NCBI RefSeq assembly: GCF_946480185.1
Contig: NZ_CAMLIG010000001.1
Location: forward strand, 186,001-250,000
Direction of reading: 5' to 3'
From: an uncultured Pedobacter sp.
GTDB taxonomy: Bacteria; Bacteroidota; Bacteroidia; Sphingobacteriales; Sphingobacteriaceae
DNA length: 64,000 nucleotides
The first letter of the stretch is position 1, and each line of letters begins with the position of its first letter. Positions 35,963-48,011 of the stretch are shown here, piece by piece. The translations under genes were made by a program, and so were the position numbers. The notes beneath the pieces were generated by a model. It was given only the letters and a program-made list of their open reading frames with translations. It made no database searches and was not told the origin of the DNA.

Positions 35963-37126
35963 TTAAGCAATAACCTTTCGCCCTTTGTCTTTAGCTATAA
36001 AAATAAACATCCCTATTACACCTCCTAAAACCAAAAATGAGGAAATCATTTCGGCTTGAGTAAAAGCGAAACCACCGATATGATATTTAGAATTTACCCT
36101 AATCAATTCTATAAAAAATCGTTCGAAACCATTCAATATCAAATAAATACTAAAAAGCACACCGGGCGTTTTAATTTTTTTACGGATACTCCACAAAAAT
36201 AAAAACAATAAGATACAAACAATGCACTCATAAAACGGAGTTGGATAAACCGCCGTCGCCAGTTCGTGACAAAATTTACCGTCGCAACCGGGAATGGCAA
36301 CGCCTTCGTTAATTACGTTGTGTGGATATTTGAAAGACCACATCCAATCAGGTGCCCATGAAAGCCAGTTTGGTTTTGGATTGATGTTGTTAATTCCCCA
36401 ATCACCGTCACCTGCTAACTGACAACCAATTCTACCTACGCCATAAGCTAACATTAAACCCGGACCAGAAACATCTGCCATGTGTACCGCTTTAATTCCG
36501 TTTTTGCCAGAGATATACAACACGGCTATGCCACCACATATTAACCCTCCGTAATAGGTTAAACCACTAAACGACAATAGGTTTTGAATAGGATCTTGCA
36601 TAAATCTGTCCCAATACTCCAAATTATCAAAAACCTTTGCGCCAATAATACCTGCAATAGCTGCCCAAGCTATAAAAGTGCCCATCATTTGGTATGGGTG
36701 AACCACCTCTGTTACCGTTTTAGGTTGCGGCAATTGTGTTTTCTTTTTATCGCGGTAAGCCCAATAAGCAAACAAGGCTCCAATCAAAACCCCACCAATA
36801 ATATTTCCTTTAGTAGAAAGAATAAAGTCTTGAGGATCATTTACAAAAGCTGTATAATTTAATAATCCGTAAATAATTTTGTATCCTACAACGAAACCAA
36901 AAACCCCATTTAAAATAAGCTCTGAGACAGAAGCCGGTGCGCCAATGACTACATCTCTTTTTACAGGATGTAGTTGACCTAATTTTTCTCTGCGTTTTAA
37001 TTCTTCAGAAAAACCCCAATAGCCCGCAATAAAAGCCATTGCAACAAAAAAACCAAAGGTTTGTATAGGTAATGGGATGTTGATGCCAAAAAGGTATTCG
37101 ATAAGGTGTGATAAGGTTGGAAACAT
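35963..37126 (-). CDS. lgt: prolipoprotein diacylglyceryl transferase
   Basis: The 387-residue membrane protein has several helices and the Lgt signature [17 protein letters not shown] near residue 230. The C-terminal [22 protein letters not shown] motif is also present. It transfers diacylglyceryl to the lipobox Cys of prolipoproteins such as the nos lipoproteins here. It is longer than the E. coli enzyme because of loop insertions, as is common in Bacteroidota. Confidence 0.94.
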   Translation of the reverse strand: MFPTLSHLIEYLFGINIPLPIQTFGFFVAMAFIAGYWGFSEELKRREKLGQLHPVKRDVVIGAPASVSELILNGVFGFVVGYKIIYGLLNYTAFVNDPQDFILSTKGNIIGGVLIGALFAYWAYRDKKKTQLPQPKTVTEVVHPYQMMGTFIAWAAIAGIIGAKVFDNLEYWDRFMQDPIQNLLSFSGLTYYGGLICGGIAVLYISGKNGIKAVHMADVSGPGLMLAYGVGRIGCQLAGDGDWGINNINPKPNWLSWAPDWMWSFKYPHNVINEGVAIPGCDGKFCHELATAVYPTPFYECIVCILLFLFLWSIRKKIKTPGVLFSIYLILNGFERFFIELIRVNSKYHIGGFAFTQAEMISSFLVLGGVIGMFIFIAKDKGRKVIA

Positions 37127-37136
37127 GTATTTGTTT

Positions 37137-38456
37137 TTAATGTTTTAATAGCTCAACAGCTTCAATTACACTCACGTCTCCATCAGGTAATATAGCTTCT
37201 AATTTTACGGCTTTTATTTCGTTAACTAAAACGGGATCGTATTTTACCTTTACTTTTACATAGTTTTTGGTAAAACCATGCATATAGCCTTCTTTATGGT
37301 CACCCTCAAAAAGTACTTCCGATTCTTTACCAATTTGTGTCTCATAAAATACTCTTCTTTTTTTCTCCGAAAGGATGTGCAACATCTTGCTCCTATCGGC
37401 TCTTTGCGAACCCGGAACACTTCCCTCCATATCAATAGCTGGTGTATTCTCTCTTTCCGAATAGGTAAAAACGTGAAGGTAGGAAATATTAAGTTCGTTT
37501 AAGAAATTATAGGTATCAATAAAATCCTCACGTGTTTCGCCTGGAAAACCTACAATTACGTCCACACCAATACAACAATCTGGCATTAGGGCTTTAATGG
37601 CATTAACACGGTCAACATATAAATCTCTTTTATACCTTCTGCGCATTAAACCTAAAATTTTATCTGAGCCGGATTGTAGCGGGATATGGAAATGTGGCAC
37701 AAAACGTTGTGACTGTGCTACAAACTCAATAATTTCGTTCGTTAACAAGTTGGGTTCAATGGATGAAATCCTAATGCGATTAATCCCTTCGACTTGGTCT
37801 AAAGCCTTTACTAAATCCAAGAACTTATCTTCTCTTTTACCATCTCTTAAGCCAAAATCACCAATATTTACGCCTGTAAGCACAATTTCTTTAATGCCGG
37901 ATTCCGCAATTTCTTGTGCCTGTTTAACAATATTCTCAATGGTATCGCTACGGCTTTCGCCCCTAGCCAATGGAATAGTACAAAAAGTACATGAATAATC
38001 GCAGCCATCCTGCACTTTTAAAAAAGTCCGCGTTCTGTCGCCAAAAGAATGCGATGCGATAAATTGCGTGGCTTCTGCGATTGGGCTATTATGAATTACA
38101 GTTTTTGGATTTTTGGTTAAATCGCTGATATACTCAACAATCCTGAATTTTTCCGCAGCACCTAAAACCATGTCAACCCCTTCAATATTTGCAATTTCTT
38201 GAGGCTTTAATTGTGCATAGCAACCAACTATAGTTACATAAGCATTCGGCGAATGTTTTAAGGCTTCTTTAACTACCTTCCGGCATTTTTTATCAGCATT
38301 ATCGGTAACGGAGCAAGTATTGATGATATATACATCGGCAGCGTCAGTAAAATCAACGGTATCAAATCCCGCCTGATTAAATTGTCTACCAATAGTAGAA
38401 GTTTCGGAGTAATTTAATTTACAGCCAAGGGTGTAAAACGCTACTTTTTTATTCAT
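37137..38456 (-). CDS. mtaB: tRNA t6A37 methylthiotransferase MtaB
   Basis: The 439-residue radical-SAM enzyme has an N-terminal UPF0004 domain ([31 protein letters not shown] supplying three Cys for one cluster). The SAM cluster motif is [11 protein letters not shown] near residues 152-162, followed by a C-terminal TRAM domain. It makes ms2t6A in tRNA. A TATCTTTG promoter element lies 13 nt before its ATG, between it and ubiX. Confidence 0.94.
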   Translation of the reverse strand: MNKKVAFYTLGCKLNYSETSTIGRQFNQAGFDTVDFTDAADVYIINTCSVTDNADKKCRKVVKEALKHSPNAYVTIVGCYAQLKPQEIANIEGVDMVLGAAEKFRIVEYISDLTKNPKTVIHNSPIAEATQFIASHSFGDRTRTFLKVQDGCDYSCTFCTIPLARGESRSDTIENIVKQAQEIAESGIKEIVLTGVNIGDFGLRDGKREDKFLDLVKALDQVEGINRIRISSIEPNLLTNEIIEFVAQSQRFVPHFHIPLQSGSDKILGLMRRRYKRDLYVDRVNAIKALMPDCCIGVDVIVGFPGETREDFIDTYNFLNELNISYLHVFTYSERENTPAIDMEGSVPGSQRADRSKMLHILSEKKRRVFYETQIGKESEVLFEGDHKEGYMHGFTKNYVKVKVKYDPVLVNEIKAVKLEAILPDGDVSVIEAVELLKH

Positions 38457-38469
38457 AATAAATTGAGCG

Positions 38470-38477
38470 CAAAGATA
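38470..38477 (-). promoter_or_regulatory. -7 element of mtaB
   Basis: A perfect TATCTTTG on the minus strand ends 13 nt before the mtaB ATG, within the 36-bp gap after ubiX, so mtaB can be transcribed independently. Confidence 0.55.
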
Positions 38478-38492
38478 TAAAATTTGTACTAA

Positions 38493-39065
38493 CTAAGCCT
38501 GATTTTTACCCCATTGATAGCTGTTTGTCTTAAAACCTGCCAAATCCATCACCCGATCAACTACGGTTAAAGCTACTTCTTCAATGGTTTTAGGCCGACT
38601 GTAAAAAGATGGAACAGCGGGACAAATAATCCCTCCAGCTTCTGTAACGGTTTTCATGTTATGAATATGGATCAAATTTAAAGGCGTATCCCGGGCTACT
38701 AAAATCAATTTTCTTCTTTCCTTTAATATTACATCTGCCGCCCTGGTGGTTAAATCATTTGAAATGCCCGAAGCAATTCGCCCTAAAGTCCCCATTGAAC
38801 ACGGCACAACAATCATTGTGTCATATTTTGCAGAACCGGATGCAAACGGAGCCATAAAATCGTTTTTATCGTAAAAATTAAATGGATAGTTCTTGAAATC
38901 TTCCTCTCCCAGTTCAAAACGCCAAACATCCTTTGCATTATCAGAGATTACCACACCCACTTCTTCAACTTGGGCAGATAAATCAATTAAGCGCTTTAAC
39001 AATAATTTCGCATAAATTGAACCGCTTGCTCCTGTAATTGCAATTACTACTTTTTTCTTTTCCAT
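38493..39065 (-). CDS. ubiX: flavin prenyltransferase UbiX
   Basis: I chose the ATG at 39065 (MEKKKVVIAITGASGSIYA), 190 residues; an in-frame start five codons earlier is less typical. Motifs include the Gly-rich FMN-binding start, VPCSMGTLGRIASGISNDL and ERRKLILVARDTPLNLIH. It makes prenylated FMN for UbiD-type decarboxylases. The 5' side carries the promoter-hairpin-terminator unit at 39105-39185. Confidence 0.94.
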   Translation of the reverse strand: MEKKKVVIAITGASGSIYAKLLLKRLIDLSAQVEEVGVVISDNAKDVWRFELGEEDFKNYPFNFYDKNDFMAPFASGSAKYDTMIVVPCSMGTLGRIASGISNDLTTRAADVILKERRKLILVARDTPLNLIHIHNMKTVTEAGGIICPAVPSFYSRPKTIEEVALTVVDRVMDLAGFKTNSYQWGKNQA

Positions 39066-39104
39066 ACGCGATATAAACAAAGTAAATACTAAAAGGTTCT
39101 AAAA

Positions 39105-39173
39105 ACAAAAAAGGGCCGAATATAAATATTCGACCCTACATCTACCTATGAAAAACATGCCCTTTGGGAGGGC
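39105..39173 (-). ncRNA. putative small RNA or attenuator leader upstream of ubiX
   Basis: On the minus strand a perfect TATATTTG is followed after 4 nt by a 5' hairpin (TGCCCT/AGGGCA, 39158-39174). A 20-nt linker leads to a second hairpin (AGGG..CGAATA / TATTCG..CCCT, 39112-39137) ending in TTTTTTG. This is the layout of a small RNA of about 70 nt. It also reads as a leader before ubiX, with a 19-codon frame from the ATG at 39158 to a TAG at 39099. Such hairpins also occur as dispersed repeats, so identity is open. Confidence 0.5.
39112..39137 (-). terminator. intrinsic terminator of the leader or small RNA
   Basis: The stem AGGG-CGAATA / TATTCG-CCCT has one unpaired base on each side of the inner helix and is followed on the minus strand by TTTTTTGTTTTT. 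Confidence 0.75.
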
Positions 39174-39177
39174 ACTA

Positions 39178-39185
39178 CAAATATA
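39178..39185 (-). promoter_or_regulatory. -7 element of the ubiX-upstream RNA
   Basis: A perfect TATATTTG on the minus strand; a TTG lies 21 nt further upstream as a possible -33 element. Confidence 0.6.
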
Positions 39186-39509
39186 GAAACATTTTATTTG
39201 TTTAAACAATTTAATTTGAAAAAAAAGTAAAACTTTTCCTCATAAAAAACCTTTGAAATTAATAATTTCCAGATAAGAAGCCTTAATATTTTTAATAAAG
39301 AAAAAATTAATCCATTAAAAATCACTATAAATACAAATATAAATTATAAAGAAATTATTTATATCAATAGGAATGCTTGCGTGTAGGTTCACATCTGATA
39401 TTTTAAAACAGACTTCAATTTTTCAGGCATTTATATCGATATTTGATTATAAAGGTGGTGATATATAATTGTTACATTACGCTCCTGTATCAAAAAAATA
39501 AAATAGTTG
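39186..39509. other. AT-rich intergenic region
   Basis: About 320 bp between the ubiX leader and the thioesterase gene. No gene, repeat or stable hairpin was seen; it presumably holds the promoters of both divergent units. Confidence 0.4.
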
Positions 39510-39908
39510 ATGAACAAAATGAATTTCCATACCCGAAAATGGGTTAAACCAGAAGATTTAAATCCAAACGGAACCTTGTTTGGCGGCAGCTTATTAAAAT
39601 GGATTGATGAGGAAGCTGCCATTTATGCGATGTGTCAGTTAGGGAACAGCAAAGTGGTAACAAAATTTATGTCAGAAATTAATTTTGTAAGCTCTGCCAG
39701 ATTAGGTGACATTATAGAAATGGGCTTAATAGCAACTAGTTTTGGCAATACCTCGATTACCTTATTTTGCGAAGTCCGTAATAAAATAACCCGTCAGAGT
39801 ATTTTAACCATCAACAAAATTGTTTTTGTAAACATTGACGAGAATTTTAATCCCGTACCTCACGGAAAAACGGAAATCACTTATTCACAAGACCGCTTCA
39901 AAGATTAA
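39510..39908 (+). CDS. acyl-CoA thioesterase (hotdog fold)
   Basis: This is a 132-residue protein (start ATG 39510; a second ATG at 39519). It has the hotdog acyl-CoA thioesterase pattern: PEDLNPNGTLFGGSLLKWIDEEAA at the N terminus and FVSSARLGDIIEMG in the middle. It resembles the YciA/BACH group. Its last 11 bp overlap the convergent helicase gene. A second paralogue lies at 60307. Confidence 0.88.
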   Translation: MNKMNFHTRKWVKPEDLNPNGTLFGGSLLKWIDEEAAIYAMCQLGNSKVVTKFMSEINFVSSARLGDIIEMGLIATSFGNTSITLFCEVRNKITRQSILTINKIVFVNIDENFNPVPHGKTEITYSQDRFKD

Positions 39909-41133
39909 GCTTTTTTATGTGGCGGTCTTTTGTGTTGAGGCTTTTTCTTTTTCCAGGCCGCATTGAAGGTTTTTTTTGCCTTACGCTTGGTTGGTAAACC
40001 GGACCGGGTTCAAAACCTTCTGGTAAAGGAATTTTGATTACTTCATTTCCAATCAACTCTTCAATTCGGCCAAATTTATATTGGTCTTTGTCGTTGATAA
40101 AGGTGATTGCAACACCTGTAGTTTCTGCTCTAGCCGTACGTCCAATTCTGTGGATATAATCTTCAGGATCTGGCGGAACATCGTAATTTACAACCAAACT
40201 AATTCCTTCTACGTCAATCCCTCTAGAAATCACATCTGTACCAATCAAAACCGCTAATTTTTTTCCTTTAAAACGCATCATAATATCTTCACGGGCATCT
40301 TGATCCAAATCAGAGTGGAAAGCCTCAGACGGTATTCCCTTACGATTCAGGGTAGAATTCAGTTTTTTAACAATCTCTTTTCTGGATGCAAAAACAATTA
40401 CACTTTTGTACTCGATATTGCTCAGTATTGCAGTTAATAATGCTAATTTCTGTTCGTCAAAAGCTAAATAAGCTTGTTGCAAAATTCCTGCAGAAGGTTT
40501 TGATATCGCTATATTTACTTCCACCGGATCTGTCAATATTTTTTTAGAAAGCGACCGTATTTTTGGAGGCATGGTGGCAGAAAACAATATATTTTGCCGC
40601 TTAGCAGGCAGATAACTAATAATTCTTACGATATCTTCGTAAAAACCCATATCCATCATTCTATCGGCTTCATCTAAAACTAAATGTTTTAAATGACTTA
40701 AATCAATAGTTCCTGATGTAAGGTGGGCTATTAGCCTACCGGGCGTGGCCACAATAAGATTTACACCATCTGTTAAGGAACGTTTTTGTTGTTCGTAACT
40801 AAAGCCGTCTCCTCCGCCATAAACAGCAATAGAAGTACAGCCTGTAAAATAGGCTAAGCCCATAATTTGCTGGTCAATTTGCAAAGCGAGCTCTCTGGTT
40901 GGAGATAATATCAGCGTATCAATAACGCTTTTATCCTCTTCCTCTATCTTGTGCAACAAGGGCAATAAATAAGCACCTGTTTTACCCGTACCGGTTTGCG
41001 CACAGGCAATAATATCTTTACCTGCTAAAATATGTGGGATTGCTTCTTGTTGTATAGGGGTAGGTTTGGTAAACCCCATGGTATCAAGCCCTTCTTGTAA
41101 AGAAGGAACAAAATTAAAATCTTCGAACTTCAA
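39898..41133 (-). CDS. DEAD-box RNA helicase (RhlE-like)
   Basis: The 411-residue helicase has the Q motif and motif I AQTGTGKT (about 46-53), PTRELALQI, the DEAD box in LVLDEADRMMDMG, SAT, and HRIGRTAR near residue 325. The short C-terminal tail is basic (RQKKPSMRPGKRK), as in RhlE-type enzymes acting on rRNA or mRNA. It converges on the thioesterase gene and overlaps it. Confidence 0.93.
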   Translation of the reverse strand: MKFEDFNFVPSLQEGLDTMGFTKPTPIQQEAIPHILAGKDIIACAQTGTGKTGAYLLPLLHKIEEEDKSVIDTLILSPTRELALQIDQQIMGLAYFTGCTSIAVYGGGDGFSYEQQKRSLTDGVNLIVATPGRLIAHLTSGTIDLSHLKHLVLDEADRMMDMGFYEDIVRIISYLPAKRQNILFSATMPPKIRSLSKKILTDPVEVNIAISKPSAGILQQAYLAFDEQKLALLTAILSNIEYKSVIVFASRKEIVKKLNSTLNRKGIPSEAFHSDLDQDAREDIMMRFKGKKLAVLIGTDVISRGIDVEGISLVVNYDVPPDPEDYIHRIGRTARAETTGVAITFINDKDQYKFGRIEELIGNEVIKIPLPEGFEPGPVYQPSVRQKKPSMRPGKRKSLNTKDRHIKKLNL

Positions 41134-41156
41134 AAAAATCTGTTTTTAGTATGGAA

Positions 41157-41164
41157 CAAATATA
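41157..41164 (-). promoter_or_regulatory. -7 element of the DEAD-box helicase gene
   Basis: A perfect TATATTTG on the minus strand ends 23 nt before the ATG at 41133. Confidence 0.55.
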
Positions 41165-41300
41165 GTTAAAAAAACAAAGTCCATCTAAATACTAGTTTTA
41201 CGCTTATTTCTAACAGGAATTTGTAAGGGATGTATTAGAAAGCCTAATATTCTATTTATTAATAACTGTTCGGTTTTCAAGTGATAGTTTTTCGCAATAA

Positions 41301-41331
41301 AAAAGCCTGAGGAATAATATCCCAGGCTTTT
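41301..41331. terminator. orphan terminator-like hairpin
   Basis: AAAAGCCTG and CAGGCTTTT form a 9-bp stem with GG/CC inside and A/T runs on both sides, so it could act in either direction. No gene adjoins it directly. Confidence 0.7.
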
Positions 41332-41700
41332 CCACTTGAAATTTACTTTTCAGGAAGTCTTGTAAACTGCCTTAGGTTAATCTTCACTATCTCAATTTAT
41401 TAATCTACATAACCAACAACATCCATTCCAGGCATATCAAGTTCTGCTATTTCGACTTAATAATTAGGAGTTATTTTATTAAAAACTTTAAAGAAGATGT
41501 ACATAATGTAAAAACAAGTACACAACATGTAACTACCCTTATAAGCGCTGCATAAGTGGCTCAAAAGACATGGACATTAAAAATAAATTCAATAATTGAA
41601 TTATCTAAAATAAAAAACTCAAGGATTTGGATGGTAAACCAAGAACCAAAAAGCCGAGACTTCTAAATTGAAATATAAGCAACTTGTATAAGGGTTTAAA
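41332..41700. other. gene-free region between two hairpins
   Basis: About 370 bp between the hairpins at 41301 and 41701 with no plausible frame on either strand. It may be a decayed gene remnant, as the 41301 hairpin looks like a terminator with no gene left. I see no recognisable protein fragment. Confidence 0.4.
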
Positions 41701-41737
41701 ATAGAGGAGTGTTTGAAATTGTTAAGCACTCCTCTAT
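41701..41737 (-). terminator. terminator of the ammonium transporter gene
   Basis: A perfect 11-bp stem (ATAGAGGAGTG / CACTCCTCTAT) with a 15-nt loop lies 11 bp beyond the amt stop. Confidence 0.8.
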
Positions 41738-41748
41738 ATCTTAATTAG

Positions 41749-43314
41749 TTAAGCTACCGAAGCTGTAACTCGCTTTTCAAAATGACTATCGATAATTATT
41801 TTATCATCATCTTGTGGTGGGTAAGCAGAGGTTCCATGATCGAACATATCTAAACCACCTTCCATCAATTCTCCATGTGCTTCTACACGTAAGCTCCATG
41901 GATGAGGAAGTCTCTTAATCGCATACATCATGATGAAGGCTATTACAAAAGTCCCTATCACTATAGTTCCGCTACCTATTAATTGCGATTTTAGAACATC
42001 AAATCCTCCGCCATAAAACAAGCCAGTTACAGGGTGTGAATTATCCGGTCCTGTTGGGCCTGTAAAACCATATTCTCCACTTGCAAATAATCCTAAAGAT
42101 AACGTACCCCAAATACCACAAAATCCGTGTACTGGGACTGCGCCAACTGGGTCATCAATACGTAAATGCTCAAGCAATTGGGTCCCTAAATAAACAACAA
42201 CGCCAGCCACACCGCCTAGTGCAATTGCACCTAAAGGACTAACCCAATAACAAGGAGCAGTTATTGCTACCAAGCCGGCCAAAAATCCGTTTATTGTGAA
42301 TGCTGCATCAAATTTACCTTTAGTTTCACCAAACCATAAAGCTAAATACATCGCTACTATTCCGCCGGCACAAGCTGCTAAAGTTGTATTTGCTGCAACT
42401 CTTCCGATACCTTGACCATCCATTGCCGACAAGGTACTTCCAGGGTTAAAGCCATACCAACCAAACCAAAGAAGGAAACCTCCAATAGCTGCCAGTGTAA
42501 TGTTATGTGGAGCTGGCATACCTCCACCATCGCGTTTGAACACTCTTCCCAAACGTGGTCCAAGCACCAATGCGCCAGCTAGTGATGCAATACCACCAAT
42601 AGTATGTACTACTGTTGATCCTGCAAAGTCAAGGAAACCTTTAGCAATTAACCATCCATCAGGACCCCATGCCCAGTGACCTATAATAGGATAAATAAAT
42701 CCTGTAATCCCAATACTATACAAAATATCTCCACGGAAACTTGTACGACCAATCATAGCACCTGAAACAATTGTTGAACAAGTATCAGCAAAAGCATATT
42801 GGAAAACCCAATGAGCGAGAACAGGTATACCTGTGGCCAAGTAGGTTGGAGGAATGTTTTGTAAGAAAAACCATGGCTTACCATCAGCTCCATGCCAACC
42901 AATAAAACCATTGCCACTTCCGAACATAAAAGCATAACCTACTGCCCAAAATAATATTCCGCAAAGACAAGTATCAAAAATACATTCCATTAATACATTT
43001 ACGGTTTCTTTTTTGCGAGCGAATCCAGCTTCGAGCATTACAAAACCTGCTTGCATACCAAATACCAAAAACGCAGCTACAAGTGTCCATATTGTATTAG
43101 CAGTATTCATAAGCGTAGTCTCTACAGCTGAAGGAACTGCATCTGCCGCATGGACAGGTGTAGAAATTAATCCAGGTAAGGAGACCATGGTAAACAGTAC
43201 GAGCGCCAAACCAATCATTTTACCAGTTAAGATGGTTGCACCAAGTACCCATTTTTCTCTTGTAAGTTTCGGAAAACCTAGCGAGACTCTTTTTTTTACT
43301 GATATTGTTCCCAT
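41749..43314 (-). CDS. amt: ammonium transporter
   Basis: This 521-residue Amt/Rh protein has eleven core helices and the family motifs GFVMLEAGFARKKETVNVLM, DFAGSTVVHTIGG and GWYGFNPGSTLS, plus HGFCGIWGTLSLG late in the protein. The first 57 residues are an extra segment with a hydrophobic stretch ending VHAAD, probably a signal peptide or extra helix, making the protein longer than E. coli AmtB. The C-terminal tail is cytoplasmic. No glnK/PII gene is adjacent. Confidence 0.94.
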   Translation of the reverse strand: MGTISVKKRVSLGFPKLTREKWVLGATILTGKMIGLALVLFTMVSLPGLISTPVHAADAVPSAVETTLMNTANTIWTLVAAFLVFGMQAGFVMLEAGFARKKETVNVLMECIFDTCLCGILFWAVGYAFMFGSGNGFIGWHGADGKPWFFLQNIPPTYLATGIPVLAHWVFQYAFADTCSTIVSGAMIGRTSFRGDILYSIGITGFIYPIIGHWAWGPDGWLIAKGFLDFAGSTVVHTIGGIASLAGALVLGPRLGRVFKRDGGGMPAPHNITLAAIGGFLLWFGWYGFNPGSTLSAMDGQGIGRVAANTTLAACAGGIVAMYLALWFGETKGKFDAAFTINGFLAGLVAITAPCYWVSPLGAIALGGVAGVVVYLGTQLLEHLRIDDPVGAVPVHGFCGIWGTLSLGLFASGEYGFTGPTGPDNSHPVTGLFYGGGFDVLKSQLIGSGTIVIGTFVIAFIMMYAIKRLPHPWSLRVEAHGELMEGGLDMFDHGTSAYPPQDDDKIIIDSHFEKRVTASVA

Positions 43315-44001
<687 letters not shown>

Positions 44002-45039
44002 ATGACCGAAATTTTTGTAAAATCCTTACCGTTAAAAGATGTGATTGCCAATCTGGCCGAAGCTTTTGATACTGTATATTTCAATCGGTGCCATGAATAC
44101 CAAATCAATATTCCCGAGAAATATGGAAGTGGGTTTATAAGAGGAATAAATTTCGATAGCGGTTTTGGACTGATAGAATACAGCTGTACTTTTAAAGAAA
44201 ACCTCTCTGTCCACTTCTCTGTTAACAAAACACATCCTTTAAAATTCATTTATTGTTCTGAGGGCGAGGTTAAACATAAATTTGAAGAAAAAGATTCGCT
44301 TCATCTGATAGACCAATTCCAAAATGTAATTGTTGCAAGCACAGCTCAAAACGGGCATATATTGGTTTTTCCGCGTTATAAAAAAATACAATTAAATAGT
44401 TTAGAAATCAGCAGAAAGGATTTCAAAAACAAAATAGACTGTGATTTAAACCATGTAGACGTTAATTTGCGAAAGCTTTTTAGGGACCTAAATGCTCGAA
44501 ATTTATTTTACTACCATGGAAACTACAGTATGGCAATGTCTGATTGTATCGATAATATAAAATCAAGCAAGTTAGACGGTTTTACCCGAAGACTATTTTT
44601 AGAAGGTAAATCAAATGAGATTTTAAGTATCCAGATACAAGATTATCAAGACGACAGAAAATCGGAACCCAAAAGACAGATTCTACGAAAATCTGAAACA
44701 GCGACCATTCAAAAAGCAGCAGCCACACTTAAACAAAATTTAAGTGCGCCTTTAACCGTTACCGAATTAGCCAAACAAGTGGGCACAAACCCCAGCAAGT
44801 TACAAGAAGGTTTTAGATACATTTTTGGTTTAACAGTAAACAATTACTTAAACAAATTACGACTAGAATACGCCCGCGACCAACTCATGATTGGTGAATT
44901 GAACATCAGCGAGATTGCGGACAATATCGGCATTGCCAATAAAAGCTATTTTTCGAGGTTATTTAAAGCTAAATATCAGATTAATCCAAAAGAGTTTTCT
45001 AATAAGATTTTAAAAAATGGCGAGGACGAAAAACAATAA
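44002..45039 (+). CDS. AraC-family transcriptional regulator
   Basis: This is a 345-residue protein. A non-annotated N-terminal domain (1-235) precedes a C-terminal double helix-turn-helix (about 240-335): LTVTELAKQVGTNPSKLQEGFRYIFGLTVNNYL, then LNISEIADNIGIANKSYFSRLFKAKYQINPKEF. It probably binds promoters as a ligand-dependent activator. Adjacent amt across the A-rich gap is a possible target, by position only. Confidence 0.9.
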   Translation: MTEIFVKSLPLKDVIANLAEAFDTVYFNRCHEYQINIPEKYGSGFIRGINFDSGFGLIEYSCTFKENLSVHFSVNKTHPLKFIYCSEGEVKHKFEEKDSLHLIDQFQNVIVASTAQNGHILVFPRYKKIQLNSLEISRKDFKNKIDCDLNHVDVNLRKLFRDLNARNLFYYHGNYSMAMSDCIDNIKSSKLDGFTRRLFLEGKSNEILSIQIQDYQDDRKSEPKRQILRKSETATIQKAAATLKQNLSAPLTVTELAKQVGTNPSKLQEGFRYIFGLTVNNYLNKLRLEYARDQLMIGELNISEIADNIGIANKSYFSRLFKAKYQINPKEFSNKILKNGEDEKQ

Positions 45040-45130
45040 AATATACCAATTGGCATTAATTTTAGTCTAAAAGGCTGTCAATCGGCGTTGTTTTTAAGCT
45101 TTTTTTAACTTAGATGAAAATCATCGCCAA

Positions 45131-45295
45131 ATGCGTTTAATTTATACCATTGCTTTCTTGACGTCCGTCGCATTTCTATTTGCTTATCTCAGAATAAACA
45201 CATTAATTTCAAAGAGTGCCCTCATTACTTTTTGGATATTATTTTCTGTACTTATTTTTATGCTGATTAAACGAGTACTTATTAAAAATCAATAG
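45131..45295 (+). CDS. small two-helix membrane protein
   Basis: A 54-residue frame (MRLIYTIAFLTSVAFLFAYL, then a polar turn, then LITFWILFSVLIFMLIKRVL, ending IKNQ) predicts two transmembrane helices and a basic tail. I do not recognise it, and neither a clear promoter nor RBS is visible. Its coherent membrane pattern is the only support. It lies in the gap between the AraC-type gene and the ABC-F gene. Confidence 0.4.
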   Translation: MRLIYTIAFLTSVAFLFAYLRINTLISKSALITFWILFSVLIFMLIKRVLIKNQ

Positions 45296-45380
45296 CTTAA
45301 CAACTTTATTTTCTGCGCTTCCTTTTTATCAGCAAAATACAAATTGCTACATTATATAGGCTTACGCTTAAAATTTGTAA

Positions 45381-47039
<1,659 letters not shown>

Positions 47040-47070
47040 ATAGCTTTAGTTAAACCCTTTTAAAAAAAAC

Positions 47071-47103
47071 AACTTTTGTTTAGCAACAAAAGCTGTTTTT
47101 TTT
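47071..47103 (+). terminator. terminator of the ABC-F gene
   Basis: CTTTTGTT / AACAAAAG with loop TAGC is followed within 2-4 nt by TGTTTTTTTT; it lies 30 bp after the stop. Confidence 0.85.
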
Positions 47104-47124
47104 ATTTTACTGAATTGTCAAAGA

Positions 47125-47973
47125 CTAACTTTTTATTTTTTTATTCAGTTTATCAACTAAAAGTCGGGAAACCTCATTAAAATACCTTTTACGGTTAAAG
47201 CCCATTACCCATTGAATACCTTTTGAAGCATTGGTGATAAAAACCTCTTCAACTTCATCAAGTATTTCGGGGTTAATTTGTGCTTCAATCATATTTAAAT
47301 CGTTTTCCTTAGCTAACTCCATTACTACGCCACGCATTACACCTGCAATACAACCTTCGCTTAAAGCAGGCGTGTAAATTTGTCCTTTATAAACTAAAAA
47401 AACATTGGCGCTAATGGTCTCGCACAAAAAACCATTCTGGTTTAAAATAAAAGCTTCATCTAAACGCATTTGTTGCTTATAAATACCCGCCATTACGTAA
47501 GGCAACGCATTACAGGTTTTCAAATTAGAAAGCTTGTTTATAGGCTTATGAATATCTTCATAAATATCCATAATTAAACCTTTCCCATTAATTTCATACA
47601 AAGGAGAGTCTAATTGTGATACTTCTATTGTATAAGCACTTTTATTTTGGGTAGGTGTATATAATCCGTCTGAATCTCTAAAAACATTAAATCTTACCCT
47701 TGCGTTTTTATTGATTTTGTTTCTTTTACAAAGTTCATCAATTTTTTCCCGTAAAAAATAGGTATCAAAATTAGAATAACCTTCTAATTTCAATGTCTTC
47801 ATTCCCAAATGAAGTCTATCTGCATGTAAATCAGCAAAATTCAGTTTACCGTTTGATACCCGCATGGTCTCAAACAAGCCATCCCCGTATTTAAAACCTC
47901 GGTTAGCAATGGTGAAAATTTTATCATCCTCTTCTAAAATCTCTCCGTTATAATTGATAAAGTTTTTTTGCAT
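47125..47973 (-). CDS. class IV aminotransferase (IlvE/PabC-type)
   Basis: I chose the ATG at 47973 (MQKNFINYNGEILEE), 282 residues; the codons before it fall in the promoter element. PLP-fold motifs are FTIANRGFKYGDGLFETMRV, RVRFNVFRDSDG, LKTCNALPYVMAGI (Lys region) and NGFLCETISANVFLVY, ending SEGCIAGVMRGVV. It could be a branched-chain aminotransferase-like enzyme or aminodeoxychorismate lyase; the sequence alone does not separate these. Confidence 0.85.
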   Translation of the reverse strand: MQKNFINYNGEILEEDDKIFTIANRGFKYGDGLFETMRVSNGKLNFADLHADRLHLGMKTLKLEGYSNFDTYFLREKIDELCKRNKINKNARVRFNVFRDSDGLYTPTQNKSAYTIEVSQLDSPLYEINGKGLIMDIYEDIHKPINKLSNLKTCNALPYVMAGIYKQQMRLDEAFILNQNGFLCETISANVFLVYKGQIYTPALSEGCIAGVMRGVVMELAKENDLNMIEAQINPEILDEVEEVFITNASKGIQWVMGFNRKRYFNEVSRLLVDKLNKKIKS

Positions 47974-47979
47974 AAGTCG

Positions 47980-47987
47980 CAAAGCTA
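47980..47987 (-). promoter_or_regulatory. -7 element of the class IV aminotransferase gene
   Basis: A perfect TAGCTTTG ends 6 nt before the ATG at 47973, so the mRNA should have almost no leader. Confidence 0.6.
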
Positions 47988-48011
47988 AGGTTTGGATTCC
48001 GCTTTATAATA

